From assembly GCA_023129325.1 (NCBI GenBank), contig JAGMCI010000033.1:1-64000 (forward strand): a stretch of DNA of 64,000 bases, given 5' to 3'. Made by a program: the position numbers and the translations under genes. The notes below the pieces were generated by a model. It searched no databases and was not told where the DNA came from. It saw only the letters and a list, made by a program, of their open reading frames with translations. The DNA comes from Caldifarciminota bacterium. GTDB taxonomy: Bacteria > Hydrothermota > UBA3073 > JACQXS01 > JAGMCI01. Positions 28,294 to 38,369 of this stretch are shown here, piece by piece; the stretch's first letter is position 1; each line of letters starts with the position of its first letter.

Positions 28294-29966
28294 CCGTCAC
28301 ATAGTAATAGGTCTATCCAGGCTTTGTCGTCGCGCATAGTAATTGCTGGGCAGCCGAGTCTAATGCAAAGCATGCAACCGGTGCATTTATCTGGAATTAC
28401 CTTAAGAGGTGGTTCAGGTTTTACTCTTAATGCACAGGGATGTCTGGCAATTATGACCGATGGCTCTTCTCGCTTAACTTCCCTTTTTATTAATTCTTTT
28501 GTAGCTTTCAAATCGTATGGGTCAACTATATAAACATGGTTGATTCCACAACCCTTAGCTACTTCCTCAATCTTTACTATGCGTGCCTTTTCTCCTTTAA
28601 GTGTTTTACCTGTTCCTGGATGGGCTTGATGTCCTGTCATGGCAGTTGTTTGGTTATCAAGCACGATTATAGTAGATATTCCTTTATTATAGACAACATT
28701 TATAAGTGTGGGTATACCTGCATGAAAGAATGTTGAATCCCCGATTACTGCAACGACTTTGCCCTTTATTTTATCTTTAAGAGCTATTTCAAGTCCGTGA
28801 GCATGTCCAATTGATGCTCCCATACAAATACAGGTATCCATAGCATTCAGTGGTGGTAGTGCTCCTAAAGTATAACAACCAATATCACCCGTTACATGAA
28901 GTTTAAGCTGATTTATGACATAAAAAACACCACGATGTGAACAGCCAGGACAAAGAACAGGGGGTCTAGGTGGAGGCTTAGGAATCTGATGTTTGGTCGC
29001 TTGATGGCTTGATGGCTTGATAGCTTCTCTAACTATAAATTGATTGAGTTCACCGCACACAGGAATTTTTTCTTTACCTATAACTTTTATTCCTAACATT
29101 TTTATCTCATTTTCCAGAAATGGGTCTCCTTCTTCTATTACATATAATTTATTAACTTGAGAGGCAAATTTCTTTATCAATTTCTCAGGAGTTGGATAAG
29201 TCATAGACAGTTTAAGAAAAGATGCATTTGGAAATATCTCTTTCGCATATTGATAAGCTATAGCTGATGTAATAATACCTGTCTGAGATTTTACTGACTC
29301 AATCTGATTCCCAGGAAATTTTTCACTATATTTTTTAAGTTCTTTTAGCCGTTTTTCAATAATTGTGTGCCTTATTCTGGCATTTACTGGAAGGAATAAA
29401 CGCTTTTGTGAGTCTTTTTTATAACCTGTAGGTCGATGTTCTCTCCTTTCTCCAAGCTTAACTAAAGTTTTAGAGTGACATATTCTTGTGGTCAACCTAA
29501 TCAACACAGGGGTATCAAATTTTTCAGAAATTTCAAATCCTATACGTGCAAAATCTTTTGCTTCTTGCGAATCTGAAGGTTCAAGCATTGGGACTTTAGC
29601 GGCAAGTGCATACCAGCGATTGTCTTGTTCATTTTGGGATGACCACATACCAGGGTCATCGGCAGAAATAACAACAAGTCCTCCAGTTACTCCAGAATAA
29701 CTCATTGTAAAGAATGTGTCTGCGGCAACATTAAGTCCAACATGTTTCATCGCAACGAGGGCTCGTGCTCCAGCAAATGAGGCTCCTGATGCTACATCAA
29801 AAGCTACCTTTTCATTTGTAGACCACTCAGCATAAATTTCTTTGTATTTTGCTATATTTTCAAGTATCTCGGTTGATGGAGTTCCTGGATATGCGCAGGC
29901 TACTGTGCATCCAGCTTCCCACGCACCTCTGGCTATCGCCTCATTACCTGATAACAATACTTTCAC
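28248..29966 (-). CDS. iorA: Indolepyruvate:ferredoxin oxidoreductase alpha subunit
   Basis: GNEAIARGAWEAGCTVACAYPGTPSTEI, CPGCSHRGVFYV, GDIGCYTLG, C-terminal 4Fe-4S clusters. Confidence 0.9.
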   Translation of the reverse strand: MKVLLSGNEAIARGAWEAGCTVACAYPGTPSTEILENIAKYKEIYAEWSTNEKVAFDVASGASFAGARALVAMKHVGLNVAADTFFTMSYSGVTGGLVVISADDPGMWSSQNEQDNRWYALAAKVPMLEPSDSQEAKDFARIGFEISEKFDTPVLIRLTTRICHSKTLVKLGERREHRPTGYKKDSQKRLFLPVNARIRHTIIEKRLKELKKYSEKFPGNQIESVKSQTGIITSAIAYQYAKEIFPNASFLKLSMTYPTPEKLIKKFASQVNKLYVIEEGDPFLENEIKMLGIKVIGKEKIPVCGELNQFIVREAIKPSSHQATKHQIPKPPPRPPVLCPGCSHRGVFYVINQLKLHVTGDIGCYTLGALPPLNAMDTCICMGASIGHAHGLEIALKDKIKGKVVAVIGDSTFFHAGIPTLINVVYNKGISTIIVLDNQTTAMTGHQAHPGTGKTLKGEKARIVKIEEVAKGCGINHVYIVDPYDLKATKELIKREVKREEPSVIIARHPCALRVKPEPPLKVIPDKCTGCMLCIRLGCPAITMRDDKAWIDLLLCDGCGMCKQVCVKNAIK

Positions 29967-30051
29967 AATATTAAATTATAAATGCCTTTTTCTTTCTTTG
30001 TAAACTCTGTGTCCTCCCTACCTACGGCAGGCAGGTGTGGTTATTTTTTTG

Positions 30052-30537
30052 TTAACTCTTCTTGACTGGAATTTGTATTTCTGTAACAAGTTCTTCTTCC
30101 TTTTCTGTCATGCCAGGGCATTTGATATAAACTTCTCTCCCTGGACCAGCCCAATTATAACCTTCCCTGTCAATCCATTCGCAGAGTTTTCCCCATACGG
30201 GACCTATTTTAGAATAAGAGCCATAATGAGCAATACAAGCCATCTCTGCACCAGGGATATCCTTGAGCTTCACTCTCTCATCTCCTGCAATTTCCCCGCC
30301 TGTCGGCGAGACAGGAATTTCAATTGGAAAACATATCTTGTATCTACATTTCTCTGGTGGGACCTCATCCGGATTATCATAATATATTCCAAAGGATGGT
30401 CCTGCTGGTTTTAGACCTTTTTTTGATAGCCATTCAAAGAGTTCTCTAAAGATAGGACCTACCTTATCATATGGTCCCTGACCCTCAATAACTACAGCTT
30501 TACAAGGAGCTACCTTTTTAAGCATTATTTCTGCCAT
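30052..30537 (-). CDS. GyrI-like / AraC effector-binding domain protein
   Basis: Two-fold repeat GPYDKVGPIFRELFEWLSKKGLKPAGPSFGIYYD...GSYSKIGPVWGKLCEWIDREGYNWAGPGREVYI. Confidence 0.75.
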   Translation of the reverse strand: MAEIMLKKVAPCKAVVIEGQGPYDKVGPIFRELFEWLSKKGLKPAGPSFGIYYDNPDEVPPEKCRYKICFPIEIPVSPTGGEIAGDERVKLKDIPGAEMACIAHYGSYSKIGPVWGKLCEWIDREGYNWAGPGREVYIKCPGMTEKEEELVTEIQIPVKKS

Positions 30538-30549
30538 TTCTTCCCCTAT

Positions 30550-31848
30550 TTATTTTAGCCCAAGCACTTTCTCATAGCCTGGCATATCCAGGAATCCATG
30601 TCCTGATATATTGAAGGCAATTACCTTTTTCTCACCTGATTCTTTGCATTTCAATGCCTCATCTATAGCACAAGCGACTGAATAAGCAGACTCAGGTGCA
30701 GGTAGCCAACCTTCTACTTGAGTGAAAAGTTGTGCCTTCTCAAAAACATATCTCTCATCTGCAGGATAAGCTATCGTGTTTATGTAGCCCTTATCTCTTA
30801 GTAGACTAATTATAGGAGAAGCTCCATGATAGCGTAACCCATCTCCCCATATAGGTTTCATCTCTATCTTATGTCCAAGGGTATACATCTTCAGGAGTGG
30901 AGTATATTCAGCATAATCTGCGAAATTAAATCTGTATTCACCTTGAAGATTCTTAGCTACCTCAGATTGAGCAGCGATGAACTTTATCTTCTTCCCCTTT
31001 GTGAGGACATCTCCAACAAATGGTAGTGCAAAACCACCAAAATTTGACCCGCCCCCAAAACAAGAGATTACAATATCGGGATAATCATCAAAGATTTTAA
31101 ACTGTTTTTGCGTTTCAAGCCCAATTATTGTTTGGTGCATGAGAACATGGTTTAACACAGAACCAAGACAATACACTGCTTTTGGGTCGCGCATTGAGTC
31201 TTCTAATCCTTCTGAGATAGCAATTCCAAGAGAACCGACATGTTCGTGATTCTTTTCCCATATTTTTTTCCCGCTCTCGGTTTTAGGTGATGGAGAGGCA
31301 AATACTTCTGCACCTAATAGTTCCATAAACCTTCTACGGTCTTGTTTCCAGTTGTATACACTACGGACCCAGAATACGGTGCATTTAAGTCCAACCACCG
31401 CTGACCCATAAGCAAGAGCAGTTCCCCATTGACCGGCACCTGTTTCAGTGGTAACACGTTCAAATCCTTGCTTTTTGGCATAATAGCACTGTGCTAATGC
31501 AGTATTCGCTTTATGGCTCCCTGTAGGCGAAAAAAATTCGCTTTTATAATACAGCCTTGCTGGAGTATCAAGCTTTTTTTCGAGATTCAAAGCTCTAAAA
31601 AGGGGTCTTGGTCTCCCTGCTTGAGCATAAATATCAATTAGTTCCTCGGGTATATCAATCCATCTTTCCTGAGATGCCTCTTGTTTCAAGCATTCACCTA
31701 TCATAAGTTTAGGTAGACTTGCAAGTCGTGACGGACCTTCATCCGGGTCCTTAGGTGGTGGTAAAGGCACTGGTAAATCCGGGAGTATGTTATACCACTG
31801 GTGTGGCATATCTTTTAAGGGAATATTCACCTGTCTTAACTTCTTCAT
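30550..31848 (-). CDS. TrpB2-type tryptophan synthase beta-like PLP enzyme
   Basis: SPTGSHKANTALAQCYYAKKQG, ETGAGQWGTALAYGSA, CFGGGSNFGGFALPF; TrpB2-type extended N-terminus. Confidence 0.85.
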   Translation of the reverse strand: MKKLRQVNIPLKDMPHQWYNILPDLPVPLPPPKDPDEGPSRLASLPKLMIGECLKQEASQERWIDIPEELIDIYAQAGRPRPLFRALNLEKKLDTPARLYYKSEFFSPTGSHKANTALAQCYYAKKQGFERVTTETGAGQWGTALAYGSAVVGLKCTVFWVRSVYNWKQDRRRFMELLGAEVFASPSPKTESGKKIWEKNHEHVGSLGIAISEGLEDSMRDPKAVYCLGSVLNHVLMHQTIIGLETQKQFKIFDDYPDIVISCFGGGSNFGGFALPFVGDVLTKGKKIKFIAAQSEVAKNLQGEYRFNFADYAEYTPLLKMYTLGHKIEMKPIWGDGLRYHGASPIISLLRDKGYINTIAYPADERYVFEKAQLFTQVEGWLPAPESAYSVACAIDEALKCKESGEKKVIAFNISGHGFLDMPGYEKVLGLK

Positions 31849-31867
31849 CTTTCCTCCTTAAGCTACT

Positions 31868-31916
31868 GTCCCGCACATAATTGTCAAATTCCAATTCTTG
31901 AATTTATGTGCGGGAC
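31868..31916. repeat. Intergenic hairpin of TCCCGCACATAA family
   Basis: GTCCCGCACATAATTGTCAAATTCCAATTCTTGAATTTATGTGCGGGAC. Confidence 0.85.
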
Positions 31917-31931
31917 TGTGGCTTCTGAATA

Positions 31932-32609
31932 TCATCTTATCATACAATTTGGTAATAGTTGAGCCAGTTCTTTTAATTCGGAATCTGTATAAAGTTTTGC
32001 TTTTTTAAGTTTTCCATTAAGTGTTTTAATTACACGAGGCTTTTGAAGGACATACCTATTTGCTCCTTTAAGCCATTTACTAATTTGTTCGGCATCTTTT
32101 TCTCCAAAGAACTGCGGAAATACTGTTGTCCTGAATTCGTAGTCTATTTTATTTCTCATTATTACTTCTATGCTTTTTTCAATTTCAGAGATATTGACTT
32201 TTACACCTACTACTTCCTCATATTTTTCTGGAGTTGCTTTTATATCCATTGCTATATAATCAACGAGCCTTTTCTCTATAACATAAGAGAGCATTTCTGA
32301 ATTTGTTCCATTTGTGTCTAATTTTATAAGAAAACCAAGTTTTTTTATTTTGCTCATAAATTGAGAAAGAGATTGATGAAGTGTAGGCTCTCCACCTGTA
32401 ATACTAAGCCCATCTAATAAGCCCTTTCTTTTTTGCATAAAATCTATTACTTCTGCTTCGGCTATATCAGGTAACTTTTCCCATCCTATTACTAATTCCG
32501 GGTTATGGCAATAATGACATCTAAAGTTGCAACCACCGGTAAATCCAATAGCACAAAGGTTTTCAGAATAATCAATTACTGATAGTTTTTGCAATCCCTT
32601 AAATTTCAT
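31932..32609 (-). CDS. Anaerobic ribonucleotide reductase activating protein-like radical SAM protein
   Basis: CAIGFTGGCNFRCHYCHNPELV (CxxxCxxC), GGEPTLHQSL. Confidence 0.85.
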   Translation of the reverse strand: MKFKGLQKLSVIDYSENLCAIGFTGGCNFRCHYCHNPELVIGWEKLPDIAEAEVIDFMQKRKGLLDGLSITGGEPTLHQSLSQFMSKIKKLGFLIKLDTNGTNSEMLSYVIEKRLVDYIAMDIKATPEKYEEVVGVKVNISEIEKSIEVIMRNKIDYEFRTTVFPQFFGEKDAEQISKWLKGANRYVLQKPRVIKTLNGKLKKAKLYTDSELKELAQLLPNCMIR

Positions 32610-34450
32610 TTTGACAGTCTTTTTGCAAGTATTACAGTTGCTTTTTTATTTATAAGTTTTTCTGATGTTTGGTCTTTTGCTTCTAAGTAAACTATATAAA
32701 CCCCAATAGGCGAAAGATTTCCTTTATCATTGTAGCCATCCCATATTTGTTCTGAACTTGCTCCTGAAGGAGAATTATCTACAAGTTTACGGACGCATCT
32801 ACCACACCTGTCATATATATAAAGTCTAACATAAGCCTTTGTGAAAGGGAGAGTGTAAGATATGACTGCTTTATCTGCACCTAAAGTTTCGGGAGAGAAA
32901 ACCTTTGGGCTCACAGAAAGGATAACTTTTTCTGGTGTATGTTCAGCATAAATAGAGTTAGTGTTCCCTGGAGTTCCTCCAGAAGCTGTAACACAAGACC
33001 CCCAATTGGCAGAGATATTGGTATAAATATTAGGGTTGATTCGCTCAAGAGATACTCCTTTTTCTTTATTTCCCCAGCTATCTTTATATCTTATAATATC
33101 TTGGATTTCGCCATCCTTATCCTTTATTATAATAGTATCACCTTCGTTGTTTAAACTTGGAAATTTACTTCCGAGACAAAAGACTGTCCCTGGAGAATAA
33201 CTATAAATTGAACTCAAGACTTCACTTGTAGATTCTGCAATTGTCGCAAGATTATAAGGTTCAATAAAATAATCTTCTGAAGCAATAGGACATTTAGTTT
33301 TAGTATCTTCAATTGTCCAGTTTTTAATATTTATTGTGTTCAGACATCTATTTATAATTTCTATCCATTCACCTGAATTTGTGGGTTTATACATAATTTC
33401 ATTAAAGACAATATCACCTAATGGTTCCCCAATTCTCAGATAGTTAATCCTTTCAATGTTAAATTCATCTGTTTTGGCCAAAACTTTGATTTTATAGTTT
33501 CCTTTTTTTAGATGATGCCATGCTATTTTCACAGAAGAATAACTGTATGCTGGTAAGCTATCTAACATAACAGTTCCTATTTCACTACTTTCTTGATTCT
33601 TTTCATAAGTAGCAATTACTTCCATATTATGTATCACTTTTGCTGGATTATAAAGGGTAATATTAACCATCACGCTGTTTCCTGGTTGTGGGTTCTCGGG
33701 TGTAAATGTTAAATCTTTAATTAAAAAAGGGTCAACCCATGTTGTCTCACCAGGAGTAATTTCCCATGGGGACGAAATCCCAGTATATCCTGCAATTGGG
33801 TTACCTTCCATATCCTGAAATTCTAAAGAATTTATATGACCATTAGGAACTGCAATACAGAAATATCCCGGTATATTTGAATTCTCTTCATCAATTCCAT
33901 TATTTTCAGTCACATAAGCACCGACGATATGATTTTCAGAATTTTTTGCAAGAATATTTACATTTGGATAAGGGGTGGTGAGGGTCAAATCCCTAAAAAC
34001 TATTCCTGCAAGCCAGCCTCCCTCAGAATTCATATTGATAATCTGAAATCCTTCGGATAAATGGACAGCAGATTCAAAAATATCCGTAGTTTCTTTTTTT
34101 ACTTTAAATTTTATATAATAATTATATTCTTCCAATGGTTTTTTAACAATCCTTAATGGAGCCCATCCACACCAATTTCCTGTTTCATAAGGTGTGAAAT
34201 CAGTGTAAGCATACCCTCCTTTCCAGTCTTCATCTGCCCATCTTTGAGAAATAGCACCAGGACTTGGATATCCACCATAAACATACACTCCAAATCTATA
34301 AATGCTATCTGGTTCAAGTCCAAAGGCTGTTACTTTTATAACAAAAGGGGTACTATCAGATGCGGCCATTGGTAATATAGAAAATTCTCCTTGAGTTGCA
34401 AAAACAAATTCTGTTATAAAAAAGGATATAGCTGCAAAGCTATTCTTCAA
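32606..34450 (-). CDS. Lamin-tail-domain containing exported protein with C-terminal sorting-like domain
   Basis: LGDIVFNEIMYKPTNSGEWIEIINRCLNTINIKNW; C-terminal VRLYIYDRCGRCVRKLVD...PIGVYIVYLEAKD. Confidence 0.75.
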   Translation of the reverse strand: MKNSFAAISFFITEFVFATQGEFSILPMAASDSTPFVIKVTAFGLEPDSIYRFGVYVYGGYPSPGAISQRWADEDWKGGYAYTDFTPYETGNWCGWAPLRIVKKPLEEYNYYIKFKVKKETTDIFESAVHLSEGFQIINMNSEGGWLAGIVFRDLTLTTPYPNVNILAKNSENHIVGAYVTENNGIDEENSNIPGYFCIAVPNGHINSLEFQDMEGNPIAGYTGISSPWEITPGETTWVDPFLIKDLTFTPENPQPGNSVMVNITLYNPAKVIHNMEVIATYEKNQESSEIGTVMLDSLPAYSYSSVKIAWHHLKKGNYKIKVLAKTDEFNIERINYLRIGEPLGDIVFNEIMYKPTNSGEWIEIINRCLNTINIKNWTIEDTKTKCPIASEDYFIEPYNLATIAESTSEVLSSIYSYSPGTVFCLGSKFPSLNNEGDTIIIKDKDGEIQDIIRYKDSWGNKEKGVSLERINPNIYTNISANWGSCVTASGGTPGNTNSIYAEHTPEKVILSVSPKVFSPETLGADKAVISYTLPFTKAYVRLYIYDRCGRCVRKLVDNSPSGASSEQIWDGYNDKGNLSPIGVYIVYLEAKDQTSEKLINKKATVILAKRLSK

Positions 34451-35678
34451 ATCTCTTCAATACTATTGCTGCATTATGTCCACCAAATCCAAAGGAATCA
34501 GAAATAGCCACTCTTACAGGCATTTTTCTTGCCTTATTGGGAACATAATCAAGGTCACATTCTGGGTCAGGATACTCAAGATTTATTGTAGGATGGACAA
34601 TAGAATCCCGTATAGAAAGAATAGTAGCAATAATTTCCACAGCTCCTGCCGCTCCTAATAAATGTCCAATCATAGATTTAGTAGATGATATTGCTACTTT
34701 TCTTGCTTGTTTACCAATGGCAAGTTTCACAGCTTGAGTTTCCATTTTATCATTTAAAGGTGTTGATGTTCCATGAGCATTTATGTAATCTACTTCCTCA
34801 GGTAATATTTTCGCTTCAGACAATGCGACTTTAATAGCTCTGGCTGCTTCTGCCCCATTAGGGTCAGGAGCTGTAATATGATGTGAGTCACAAGTCATCC
34901 CGCAACCTACAATTTCGCAATACACTTTTGCATCTCTTTTTTTTGCATGATTTGCTTCTTCAAGAATAATTATTCCAGCGCCTTCACCTACAACGAATCC
35001 ATCCCTCTTAAGGTCAAAAGGTCTTGAGGCTTTTTCTGGTTCGTCATTCCTTGCAGAGATAGCCCTCATATTGGCAAACCCAGAAATTGCAAGAGGAGTT
35101 ACAGATGCCTCAGAACCTCCAGTTATAATTATGTCTGCATCACCATATTTTATGAGTCTATAAGCTTCGCCAATTGCATGAGCTGCTGTGGCACAAGCAG
35201 AGACTATTGCAAAATTTGGTCCCTTTGCCTTAGCTCTTATCGCAACTTCTGCTGAAACTGAATTTATTATCATCATAGGGATAAAAAGAGGGGAAACTCT
35301 TTTTGGAGATTGTTCAAGATGTTTAAATTCTCTTTCCCAAGTCTCTATTCCTCCTATCCCAGAACCCACAATAACACCAAACTTAGATGAATCTTCAACT
35401 TCACATTTTAGATTTGCATCTCTTATCGCTTCAAGTGATGAAACTATGGCGAATTGGACAAACCTGTCGGTTCTCCTAATTTCTTTAGGAGATAAAAATT
35501 GACTTGGGGCAAAATCTTTAACTTCTGCGGCTATTTTTACAGAAAAGTCAGTTGTGTCAAATCTTGTGATGCGTGATACTCCTGAAACTCCTGAGAGCAA
35601 AGATTGCCAAAAAGACTTGACTGATACCCCTACAGGCGTAACTGCTCCTAATCCTGTAATAAGGACACGACGTCCCAT
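34440..35678 (-). CDS. fabF: Beta-ketoacyl-ACP synthase II
   Basis: RRVLITGLGAVTPVG, SACATAAHAIGEA active-site Cys, AHGTSTPLND, SFGFGGHNAAIVLK. Confidence 0.95.
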   Translation of the reverse strand: MGRRVLITGLGAVTPVGVSVKSFWQSLLSGVSGVSRITRFDTTDFSVKIAAEVKDFAPSQFLSPKEIRRTDRFVQFAIVSSLEAIRDANLKCEVEDSSKFGVIVGSGIGGIETWEREFKHLEQSPKRVSPLFIPMMIINSVSAEVAIRAKAKGPNFAIVSACATAAHAIGEAYRLIKYGDADIIITGGSEASVTPLAISGFANMRAISARNDEPEKASRPFDLKRDGFVVGEGAGIIILEEANHAKKRDAKVYCEIVGCGMTCDSHHITAPDPNGAEAARAIKVALSEAKILPEEVDYINAHGTSTPLNDKMETQAVKLAIGKQARKVAISSTKSMIGHLLGAAGAVEIIATILSIRDSIVHPTINLEYPDPECDLDYVPNKARKMPVRVAISDSFGFGGHNAAIVLKRFEE

Positions 35679-35693
35679 AATCTCCTCTTATTT

Positions 35694-35746
35694 ATCCGTC
35701 TCCGTCAGTTGACGGATTCACTGTAGGGCAGGGCTTCAAGCCCTGC
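35694..35746. repeat. Two adjacent hairpins between acpP and fabF
   Basis: ATCCGTC...GACGGAT and GCAGGGCTTcAAGCCCTGC. Confidence 0.8.
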
Positions 35747-35755
35747 TAATATTAA

Positions 35756-35998
35756 TTATCTTTTAGTCGTTTTTTCCTCAATATATTTGATTGCTGCACC
35801 AACAGTGGTAAGTTTTTCTGCTTCTTCGTCTGAAATTTCTAAGCCAAATTTTTCCTCAAGGTCCATTACAAGTTCAACCGTATCAAGAGAATCTGCTCCC
35901 AAATCATCAATAAAGTGTGCTTCGTCAGTGACTTTTTTCTCGTCCACTCCAAGTTTTTCAATAATTAGTTTTCTTATATCTTCTCTTGCTCCCATCAC
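35756..35998 (-). CDS. acpP: Acyl carrier protein
   Basis: [25 protein letters not shown]. Confidence 0.96.
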   Translation of the reverse strand: MMGAREDIRKLIIEKLGVDEKKVTDEAHFIDDLGADSLDTVELVMDLEEKFGLEISDEEAEKLTTVGAAIKYIEEKTTKR

Positions 35999-36094
35999 AT
36001 ACCTCCCTTTCTAAACAAATTCCAAATCCCAAGTACCAAATTCCAAACAGTTTGTAATTTAGAATTTAGATATTGTGATTTATTCATTAATGCT

Positions 36095-36122
36095 ATTATA
36101 GATAGAATTTTTAATTTGTCAA
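36095..36122 (-). promoter_or_regulatory. Promoter upstream of acpP (TTGACA-16-TATAAT)
   Basis: Complement TGTCAA 36117-36122, ATTATA 36095-36100. Confidence 0.75.
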
Positions 36123-37312
36123 GTTTTTATTTTTAGAAATTTGCGCTTCCCGACTTTTAAAATCAAGTCTTTTGTGAGTTTAAGTTCAAGGTTTACATCT
36201 TTTACACGAACTTCATTTATTTTTACTCCACCTTGCCCAATTAATCGTCGAGCTTCACTGCGAGTCGAGACAAGCCCTGAATCTACAAGTAACTTTATTA
36301 TCCAGATTTTTCTTGCCCTTGGCTTATACTCTGGAATTTCTTTCGGAAATTTCCTTTTGCTAAAAACCTGCAAAAATTCTTCTTGGGTTTTTAATGCTTC
36401 TTGAGATGAGTGATACATTGAAACAACCTCGCGAGCCAGTCTTAATTTTATATCCATTGGGTTAGCACGAGAATCTTTTAAATCTTTTTCTATAGATTTT
36501 ATTTCCTGAACTGGAAGGTTGGTTGTCAATTTAAAATAATTAATGATTGAAGTATCAGGAATTGACATAAGCTTGCCAAACATTTGCTTTGAGGATTCAG
36601 TTATGCCCACATAATTATTATAACTTGAACTCATCTTTTTAACTCCATCAATGCCTTCAAGTAATGGCATTGTAATAGTAACTTGTGGCGGTTGCCTAAA
36701 TTCTCTTTGCAATTCTCTACCAAGAAGGAGATTCCATTTTTGGTCAGTTCCTCCAAGTTCAATGTCTGCTTCTGTTGCAACTGAGTCATATGCTTGAAAC
36801 AATGCGTAAAGCAACTCATGAATTGCAATTGGAATGTTATTTGAATATCTTTTTGAAAAATCATCACGCTTAAGCATTTGAGCAACAGTATAATTAGAGG
36901 CAATTTTTATTATGTTTTCTGGAGTGAGTTTGCTTAACCATTCTGAGTTGTGTTTGAATTCTACATGCTTTTCCAATAAAATTTTAAATATCTGTGGTCT
37001 ATAGTTTTCCATATTCTTTTTAATCTGCTCATTAGTTAATTGAGGCCTTGTTTTAGACCTTCCAGATGGGTCGCCAATTTTAGCAGTGAAATTTCCTACA
37101 ATAAGTATAGCTTTGTGACCAAGCTCTTGAAATTGTCTTAATTTTCGGAGAACCACTGCAGACCCAAGGTGAATATCTGGTCCGGTGGCATCTATTCCAA
37201 GTTTAACTCTTAAAGGTCTGTTTTCTCTTAACTTATTAATTAATTCCTCTTCAGGAATAATTTCATAAGTTCCTTTCTTTATTAATTTTAAAATTTCTTT
37301 TAACTTATCCAC
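36119..37312 (-). CDS. tyrS: Tyrosyl-tRNA synthetase
   Basis: GPDIHLGSAVVL (HIGH), GGTDQKWNLLLGRELQRE, GVKKMSSSYNN (KMSKS-like), C-terminal S4 domain. Confidence 0.93.
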   Translation of the reverse strand: MDKLKEILKLIKKGTYEIIPEEELINKLRENRPLRVKLGIDATGPDIHLGSAVVLRKLRQFQELGHKAILIVGNFTAKIGDPSGRSKTRPQLTNEQIKKNMENYRPQIFKILLEKHVEFKHNSEWLSKLTPENIIKIASNYTVAQMLKRDDFSKRYSNNIPIAIHELLYALFQAYDSVATEADIELGGTDQKWNLLLGRELQREFRQPPQVTITMPLLEGIDGVKKMSSSYNNYVGITESSKQMFGKLMSIPDTSIINYFKLTTNLPVQEIKSIEKDLKDSRANPMDIKLRLAREVVSMYHSSQEALKTQEEFLQVFSKRKFPKEIPEYKPRARKIWIIKLLVDSGLVSTRSEARRLIGQGGVKINEVRVKDVNLELKLTKDLILKVGKRKFLKIKT

Positions 37313-37332
37313 TTATGGCTTTTTATCTCTTA

Positions 37333-37357
37333 TCCCGCACATAATCTATGTGCGGGA
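37333..37357. repeat. Intergenic hairpin of TCCCGCACATAA family
   Basis: TCCCGCACATAatcTATGTGCGGGA. Confidence 0.85.
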
Positions 37358-37403
37358 CTCTTTCTATCCTTGGTAACTTTATAAAAGATGATTTTTTGAA
37401 TTG

Positions 37404-38369
37404 TCAGACAGCCTCCCGTCTCCTGAAGAAACTTTCTATGTGCTCGTTTACGCCCGATTTTACATATTTTGCTGCAGTGTAAATAGCATTCCTTATGGCT
37501 TTTGAAGTAGACCTTCCATGACATATTATGGTTACGCCTTTAGTTCCGAGAAGTAATGCTCCTCCATATTCCTCGTAATTCATTTTCGAGAAGAACTTTT
37601 TGAGTGAAGGAACAAGAAGAACTCCACCAATTTTTGCTTTAAAGGAACTCTTTATAGCTTCTTTTATTGAATCATAAGTCACTGCAATTATACTTTCGCC
37701 AAATTTAAGTAGTGTATTTCCCACCACGCCTTCACATATTACAACATCACTTACCCCATCTAAAATCTTATGTCCCTCAATATTGCCTATAAAATTTAAA
37801 TGCGAATCTTGTAACAGCTTAAAAGCTTCACGGGTTAATGTATTCCCTTTTATATCTTCTTCACCTATTGAAAGAAGCGCTACTGATGGATTCTTCTTGC
37901 CAGTAAGTCCTTCTATACATAAAACTCCCATTATTCCAAATTGGAATAAATCTTCGGGTTTTACCAAGATGGTTGCCCCTACATCAAGAATGAAAGTAGA
38001 ACCATTTTTTGTTGGGAAAAAAGTACCCAGAGCTGGACGTCTCACTCCTTTAAGTCTCCCTAATTGAAGGGAAGCAAATATCATGTAAGCGCCTGTATTT
38101 CCAGCCCCCACAAAAGCGTCAATCTGTCCAGTTTTTTGGAGTTGAGTGCCAATTGCTATGCTTGAGTCTTTTTTCCTAAGTGCTTTTTGAGGAAGCTCAT
38201 CCATACTTATAGTAGTTGGGGCATGAATAATCTTGCTTGAATCAATTTTATCTTCAAGCTGAGTTTTATCTCCTATCAACCTTAAATTTAAATCAGTTAT
38301 ATCCTTTACAGCGTCTATAACAACTTGGGGGGCATAATCGCCCCCCATAGCATCAATTCCTATAATCAT
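37404..38369 (-). CDS. plsX: Phosphate acyltransferase
   Basis: IIGIDAMGGDYAPQVVIDA; AFVGAGNTGAYM. Confidence 0.93.
   Translation of the reverse strand: MIIGIDAMGGDYAPQVVIDAVKDITDLNLRLIGDKTQLEDKIDSSKIIHAPTTISMDELPQKALRKKDSSIAIGTQLQKTGQIDAFVGAGNTGAYMIFASLQLGRLKGVRRPALGTFFPTKNGSTFILDVGATILVKPEDLFQFGIMGVLCIEGLTGKKNPSVALLSIGEEDIKGNTLTREAFKLLQDSHLNFIGNIEGHKILDGVSDVVICEGVVGNTLLKFGESIIAVTYDSIKEAIKSSFKAKIGGVLLVPSLKKFFSKMNYEEYGGALLLGTKGVTIICHGRSTSKAIRNAIYTAAKYVKSGVNEHIESFFRRREAV

Noticed and set aside
37404-38369. plsX-tyrS-acpP-fabF region as a novel biosynthetic cluster
   Set aside because: These are ordinary fatty-acid/translation housekeeping genes; no tailoring enzymes.
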